DNA from: Pontiellaceae bacterium | GTDB lineage: Bacteria > Verrucomicrobiota > Kiritimatiellia > Kiritimatiellales > Pontiellaceae | Direction of reading: 5' to 3' | DNA: 8,145 nt | NCBI GenBank assembly: GCA_016937035.1 | Contig: JAFGWS010000022.1 | Location: 1-8,145 of the forward strand | Shown: positions 4,491 through 8,145 of the stretch, piece after piece | How positions within the stretch are numbered: position 1 is the first letter of the stretch | Layout: each line of letters opens with the position of its first letter | Notes under the pieces: generated by a model | The model's input: the letters and a program-made list of their open reading frames with translations, nothing else | What the model was told of the DNA's origin: nothing | Databases searched by the model: none | Translations under genes and position numbers: made by a program

Positions 4491-7198
4491 GACTTGTATT
4501 GAGTAAAAGAGGTCACCAGATCAGCAAAAACCATTGGCGTGTGCTTTTCAAAGCCTTGCTGATCGACGTAGACGAAGTCGTAGGCGGTGCCGTTGTCCTC
4601 GGCGGCGGTGGCGTCGGCGCACCATTGCCTGAGCCGCTCCATTTTCTGCGGCAGATCGATCTCCTCGCGTCCCTTGGTTTCAACGATCCAGATGGCAGCG
4701 TCGGTGGTGCGGACGAGGAAGTCGGGCGTGTAGGTGGAGAGATCGCCATCGGCCTTGACGTAGTCGAGCTTGAAGCCGATGGCGAGGTAGTTCTTGGCAA
4801 AGGCCTGTACGTCGGGTGCGGCCTCCAGAAAGGCGGAAAAAGAGAGTTCGAGTCCTCCGGAATGCGCTTCGCCGACGGTCTTGTTGAAGATGCACTTCTT
4901 GGCGGCGAGGAAGGGCCGATGCTCGGTACGGAAGGGGCGCGTTTCGCGCAGCCGAATGCGGTCTTCGATCCGGCTGGTTCCGGCATCCTGGACGGTCAGT
5001 CCGTTGATAGCGGCCTTGAAGGAGTCATAGAGAATCTTGCCCGCATCGGGCTCGGAGAGGTTGCGCAGAACGACGGGATCTTCGAGGTCGACCGGCGATG
5101 AGTTGAACAAATGCTCGCGGACAAAGGTTTTTACCTTGCCGTAGACCACGTCGTAGCCGCCGACCAGCCGCAGGTCTTTGAGCAGCTGGCGGGCGAAAAA
5201 GGCGATGACGGAGCGGTAGTCGGCCGGGCCGGAGCCGTCGAGCTGGATGGTGTGGTGGATTTCCGCATCGAGCATGGTCTTGAAGACGATTTCGCGGGTC
5301 TGCTCCGGCGTGAACGGCTTGAGCGGAAGGCTTTTGTTGCCGAAAGCCGCAGGATCGAGTTCGTCGAGGTTCTTGAATTCGCGCTGAAACCGGCGGGTCA
5401 GTTTAGGAATCGGAATGTCGAGTTCGTCGAGGTTCTTGGCTTCGTTCGTTTCATCGACCTCCACAATCAGTGACTCCTGCCGCAGCGCACCGCCCCCCAT
5501 GGGAACATATTCCAGCGGGACACCTTCGGACTGGATCGATTCCACGAATTCCATGAAAGCAGGGGTTCCCATGACTGAAACCGTTTCGCGCGTGTCGGTG
5601 CCGAAATACATGCGGCGCAGGCCGCGCCCGAGCGTTTGTTCGGGTAGAATGTTGGCCGCCGCAGCATAGGCGCGCAGTCCGACGATGGTGGTCACGTTGC
5701 GGACATCCCAGCCCTCCTTGAGCATCAGCACGGAAACAATCGCCTTGAAGGGCGAATTCCAGGAGTCGATCTCGTTGGCCTGCTTGCGCAACAGTTCAAG
5801 TTCCTCCTTGCCCTTGCCGGTTGGGCTTTCGCCGATATCGCCGTTTTTCTTGGTGTGGATGACCAGCACGGCATCCTGTAGTTCCGGGCAGATTTTCTGG
5901 AGATGTTCCCCGACCTCGTCGCAGTTTTTGGTGTCGTCCACCATGACAAACAGTACGGCCTTCTTGCCCAGCGCCTGATGTTCGGCATAGCTCTTGCCCC
6001 ATTCTTCCACGCCAAGGGCGAGATAATCGGCATACTTTTCCGAAAAGATGGCACTCTTGCGTTCGTGCAGCTTTGCCCGGCTGGCGGCATCGGGCAGAAC
6101 CGGATGCTTGACGACATTCTGGTGGATCGCTTCCACCAGCGGATAGTCGGAAACCGTCTGCACAAAAATGGAACCGTTCTTGGCATGCCGAGGCGTGGCG
6201 GTGACATCCACCTGCAGGGCAAGGCGCACATCCTTTTGCAGCATCTTGTGGTGGATGTCCTGAATGGACTTGAACCACGCCATTCGTTCGTCATGAATGT
6301 GGTGCGCCTCGTCGTTGAAAACGGCGAGTTCCTCGACCTCGCGCACGATTTCCCCGAGGTCGGTCCGGCTGTCAGTTGTTTTTCCGGCTGGCTTAGCGCC
6401 AAAGGGGGCGAGGAAATAGTTGCGCAGATCGTCGTCTTCCAGCGACGGTTCGGCAATGTCGCCGAGAAAGACGCGATGAATGTTGGTGAGAAAGATATTG
6501 CCGGTATCGTTCAACACGCGCACGTCGTCTTGAATGTGGAGCGAAACCTGAAAGTCGTCGCGCCAGTTGCGCCCATCATGGCCGTTGTCCGGAAGGACTG
6601 GATCGTTGAAGAAAATGCGCAGGCCGTCAAAATCGGCGCGCAACCGGTCCAGCACGATGATGTTCGGCGCAACGAGCAGGAAGTTCCGCGCCAGCGTGGA
6701 GTCCGATTCGTACAGCTTGTGGAAAAAGCACCAGGCGATCAGCAGGGACAGCACCTTGGTCTTGCCCGCGCCGGTCGCCATTTTCAGGACATAGCGAGGC
6801 CAATCTTCTGCAAACATGCCGGAAGAAACCGCACCGGATGCGTCAAACCGCAACAGATCAAACTTGTCGCGGGTCTGTTGGACATCGTGCAGCCAAATCA
6901 CCGTTTCGACTGCCTCGCGCTGGGAAAAATAGTAGCGGAACGGGGAGAGCGTTCCATCGGCGTTTTCAAGCAGATGCTCCGTCTCGAACCACCATCGGAG
7001 CAAGGCGACCGAGGTCGCCGATGCTCCGGCATAACCGGATTCCCTCCACGCGTGGATCTTCTTGCGGATCTTCGCCACCAGCGGCGGAATCAGCTTTTCA
7101 TACGCCGTGCTGCGCATCTCCTCTGCGGCCGGGAACCATCGCTGCTCAGGAATCAGTGGCGCATAAGGCGATATCGGGAAATCGGGATGAAGGGCCAT
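4487..7198 (-). CDS. res: Type III R-M restriction endonuclease/helicase (Res subunit)
   Basis: A complete 903-residue protein. With Mod it should cut unmodified DNA after ATP-driven communication between two recognition sites. Helicase superfamily 2 motifs are all present: Walker A ATGAGKT (141-147), DEAH (296-299), VTATP (332-336), KEGWDVRNV (494-502) and QTLGRGLRR (521-529, with the arginine-finger region). The C-terminal nuclease shows YTPDFLV (823-829, D826) followed by IVETKG (838-843, E840 and K842), a PD-(D/E)xK site. The length fits the Res family (about 900-1000). The start at 7196-7198 has AAGGA 7 nt upstream (7206-7210). It is the first gene of the putative operon, and its TGA overlaps the DUF3800 start. 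All catalytic residues I can identify are intact, so it should be active. A short repeat, KNLDELD at 588-594 and 609-615, lies in the linker after the helicase core. Confidence 0.95.
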   Translation of the reverse strand: MALHPDFPISPYAPLIPEQRWFPAAEEMRSTAYEKLIPPLVAKIRKKIHAWRESGYAGASATSVALLRWWFETEHLLENADGTLSPFRYYFSQREAVETVIWLHDVQQTRDKFDLLRFDASGAVSSGMFAEDWPRYVLKMATGAGKTKVLSLLIAWCFFHKLYESDSTLARNFLLVAPNIIVLDRLRADFDGLRIFFNDPVLPDNGHDGRNWRDDFQVSLHIQDDVRVLNDTGNIFLTNIHRVFLGDIAEPSLEDDDLRNYFLAPFGAKPAGKTTDSRTDLGEIVREVEELAVFNDEAHHIHDERMAWFKSIQDIHHKMLQKDVRLALQVDVTATPRHAKNGSIFVQTVSDYPLVEAIHQNVVKHPVLPDAASRAKLHERKSAIFSEKYADYLALGVEEWGKSYAEHQALGKKAVLFVMVDDTKNCDEVGEHLQKICPELQDAVLVIHTKKNGDIGESPTGKGKEELELLRKQANEIDSWNSPFKAIVSVLMLKEGWDVRNVTTIVGLRAYAAAANILPEQTLGRGLRRMYFGTDTRETVSVMGTPAFMEFVESIQSEGVPLEYVPMGGGALRQESLIVEVDETNEAKNLDELDIPIPKLTRRFQREFKNLDELDPAAFGNKSLPLKPFTPEQTREIVFKTMLDAEIHHTIQLDGSGPADYRSVIAFFARQLLKDLRLVGGYDVVYGKVKTFVREHLFNSSPVDLEDPVVLRNLSEPDAGKILYDSFKAAINGLTVQDAGTSRIEDRIRLRETRPFRTEHRPFLAAKKCIFNKTVGEAHSGGLELSFSAFLEAAPDVQAFAKNYLAIGFKLDYVKADGDLSTYTPDFLVRTTDAAIWIVETKGREEIDLPQKMERLRQWCADATAAEDNGTAYDFVYVDQQGFEKHTPMVFADLVTSFTQYKS
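5355..5438. repeat. Pair of identical 21-nt direct repeats inside res
   Basis: Bases 5355-5375 and 5418-5438 are identical over 21 nt, with starts 63 nt apart, so they are in the same frame. They encode the two KNLDELD copies in Res. The DNA between and after them is not similar, so this is not a simple 63-nt tandem duplication. Recombination or slippage between the copies would remove 21 codons without shifting the frame. Confidence 0.8.
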
Positions 7199-7205
7199 TA
7201 TGTTT

Positions 7206-7210
7206 TCCTT
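7206..7210 (-). promoter_or_regulatory. Ribosome binding site of res
   Basis: AAGGA on the minus strand with a 7-nt spacer to the res ATG at 7196-7198. It supports that start; no other ATG nearby has a comparable site. Confidence 0.7.
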
Positions 7211-7293
7211 ATAACCATATAATTGATGAAAAGGCCATTTTCAGGGTCTTCCGGCATTCATCCAGAAAGACTGTTCTAAAAAAGTTTTTCACA

Positions 7294-7309
7294 TTTACTG
7301 TATAGTAAA
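7294..7309. promoter_or_regulatory. Inverted repeat over the -10 element; candidate operator
   Basis: TTTACT and AGTAAA flank a 4-nt centre (GTAT), a perfect 6-bp inverted repeat that fully covers the proposed -10 hexamer of the res promoter (7299-7304). A dimeric repressor bound here would block the promoter. No regulator gene is seen in the window, and the repeat is AT-rich, so chance remains possible. Confidence 0.35.
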
Positions 7310-7327
7310 ATGCAGCGGTGTGGTCAA
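7299..7327 (-). promoter_or_regulatory. Candidate sigma-70 promoter for the res-DUF3800-orf-mod operon
   Basis: On the minus strand TTGACC (7322-7327, five of six matches to TTGACA) and TATACA (7299-7304, four of six to TATAAT) are separated by exactly 17 nt. Transcription would start near 7290, leaving a leader of about 90 nt before the res ATG. It lies in the gap after gnd, where a promoter for the R-M genes would be expected. Confidence 0.5.
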
Positions 7328-7342
7328 GATTGGCTTACTACC

Positions 7343-7374
7343 TGTCCGAGGACATGCTCTGAACAGCTCTGTTC
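7343..7374. other. Two short inverted repeats just after the gnd stop
   Basis: GAACAG/CTGTTC (7361-7374, 2-nt centre) and TGTCC/GGACA (7343-7354, 2-nt centre) lie 6-37 nt past the gnd stop. They could fold in the 3' end of the gnd transcript, but no T-run follows, so I do not call an intrinsic terminator. Nothing else is seen in the rest of the 181-bp gap (7199-7379) beyond the promoter, an inverted repeat and an A/T tract at 7278-7289. Confidence 0.35.
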
Positions 7375-7379
7375 GACTC

Positions 7380-8145
7380 CTACACACTATAGGTTGAGGC
7401 CGACGTATCACCGCCGCGGCCGGTCCAATTGGTGTGGAAGAATTTGCCGCGCGGTTGATCCAGTCGTTCATAGGTGTGCGCGCCGAAATAGTCGCGCTGT
7501 GCCTGCAGCAGGTTGGCCGGAAGCCGGGCGGAGCGGTAGCCGTCGAAGTAGGCCAGCGCCGCGCTGATCGCCGGCATCGGAATGCCCAGCTCCACCGATT
7601 TCATCACCACGCGCCGCCACGCCGCCTGCGCCTTTTCGATGGCGTCCTTAAAGAACGGATCGAGGAGCAGATTGACCAGATCCGGATCGTTGTCGAACGC
7701 CTCCTTAATCTTGCCGAGGAAGACCGAGCGAATGATGCAGCCACCGCGCCACATCAGCGCAATGCCGCCGTTGTTGAGCGTCCATCCATGTTCTTCCGCC
7801 GCCGCGCGCATCAGTTGATAGCCCTGCGCATAGGAAACAATTTTTGAGGCGTAAAGTGCCTGCTTCAGATCGTCGATCAGCGCGGCCTTATCGCCCTCGA
7901 AAGCCGTATCAGGGCCGGAGAGCACCTTTGCCGCTTCCACGCGTTCCGCCTTCAGCGCAGAGAGGCAGCGCGCAAAGACCGCCTCGCCGATCAGCGTCAG
8001 CGGCTGGCCGAGATCCAGTGCGGAGACCGCGGTCCATTTACCGGTGCCCTTTTGACCCGCCGTGTCGAGAATCGAATCGATGACCGCTTCGCCCTCTTCG
8101 GTTTTGTAGCCGAGGATATCGCGGGTAATCTCAACGAGATAGGAA
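7380..8145 (-). CDS. gnd: 6-phosphogluconate dehydrogenase (decarboxylating), C-terminal part
   Basis: The last 254 residues of the pentose phosphate pathway enzyme that oxidatively decarboxylates 6-phosphogluconate to ribulose 5-phosphate with NADP+ or NAD+; full-length proteins are about 470-490 residues, so the coenzyme-binding N-terminus lies beyond the right edge. The visible part is the all-helical dimerisation and substrate-binding region. Diagnostic segments are KGTGKW followed by SALDLG (near the window edge), [30 protein letters not shown] and FHTNWTG, which carries the arginine and histidine that bind substrate in the partner subunit, then the usual TSASTY tail. The stop is TAG at 7380-7382. 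It is co-directional with the R-M genes but separated by 181 bp with its own candidate promoter for res, so it probably belongs to a separate transcription unit. Nothing indicates truncation or frameshift. Confidence 0.96.
   Translation of the reverse strand, partial: SYLVEITRDILGYKTEEGEAVIDSILDTAGQKGTGKWTAVSALDLGQPLTLIGEAVFARCLSALKAERVEAAKVLSGPDTAFEGDKAALIDDLKQALYASKIVSYAQGYQLMRAAAEEHGWTLNNGGIALMWRGGCIIRSVFLGKIKEAFDNDPDLVNLLLDPFFKDAIEKAQAAWRRVVMKSVELGIPMPAISAALAYFDGYRSARLPANLLQAQRDYFGAHTYERLDQPRGKFFHTNWTGRGGDTSASTYSV

Noticed and set aside
5903..7222. A 439-codon open frame on the plus strand opposite res.
   Set aside because: It lies antisense to the helicase motifs of res, has no recognisable domain and no good ribosome binding site; a shadow frame.
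7278..7289. A-tract and T-tract as an intrinsic terminator of gnd.
   Set aside because: The T-run on the minus strand is not preceded by a GC-rich stem, and it lies downstream of the candidate res promoter.
7361..7374. GAACAG/CTGTTC inverted repeat as an SOS (LexA) box.
   Set aside because: Known LexA boxes with GAAC and GTTC halves have a 4-nt centre; here the centre between those halves is 6 nt, and the site is upstream of the candidate promoter, near the gnd stop.
1..8145. CRISPR array, tRNA, rRNA, insertion sequence, integrase or attachment-site duplication.
   Set aside because: No spaced repeats, cloverleaf, transposase motif or flanking direct repeats were found by eye on either strand.

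Overview
The window is a type III restriction-modification (R-M) locus lying between two metabolic genes, with every supported gene on the minus strand. The reading order is therefore from high to low coordinates: the 3' end of gnd (6-phosphogluconate dehydrogenase) at 7380-8145, then res at 4487-7198, a DUF3800-family gene at 3642-4490, a small unrecognised ORF at 3440-3700, mod at 1055-3400, and the 5' part of a LarA-family (DUF2088) gene at 1-976. The DNA is GC-rich (around 60% in res and in the conserved parts of mod) with ATG starts and good Shine-Dalgarno sequences. The organism is bacterial, but I cannot place it firmly. The metabolic neighbours would suit an anaerobic or fermentative Gram-negative lineage, and that is inference only.

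The defence block looks like one operon. A plausible sigma-70 promoter (7299-7327), with an inverted repeat over its -10 element, sits in the 181-bp gap between gnd and res. Res carries complete superfamily 2 helicase motifs and a C-terminal PD-(D/E)xK nuclease. Its stop overlaps the start of the DUF3800 gene in an ATGA junction. The DUF3800 protein is intact and keeps a D/E/D pattern of acidic residues. An 86-codon ORF follows, overlapping the DUF3800 3' end by 59 nt. A 9-codon mini-ORF then links that ORF to the mod ribosome binding site. Mod is a beta-class adenine methyltransferase with DPPF and FCGSG motifs and the C-terminal beta domain common in large type III-like Mods.

Two points stand out. 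First, the gene order is res, then cargo, then mod, the reverse of the textbook mod-res order, and a DUF3800 gene is translationally coupled between nuclease and methylase. That gene has lower GC (about 50%) than the R-M core. Second, mod is compositionally mosaic: its target-recognition region (about 2281-2780) is near 44% GC while both flanks are 58-65%, which is the signature expected of a recombined specificity domain.

Between mod and the LarA-family gene is a 78-bp gap with a strong 12-bp hairpin (997-1024). The LarA-like protein keeps the nickel-pincer-cofactor residues (H79, H156, K166, H182) with the same spacing as in lactate racemase, so it is probably a functional racemase or epimerase of unknown substrate. 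No tRNA, rRNA, CRISPR array, transposase or integrase is visible.
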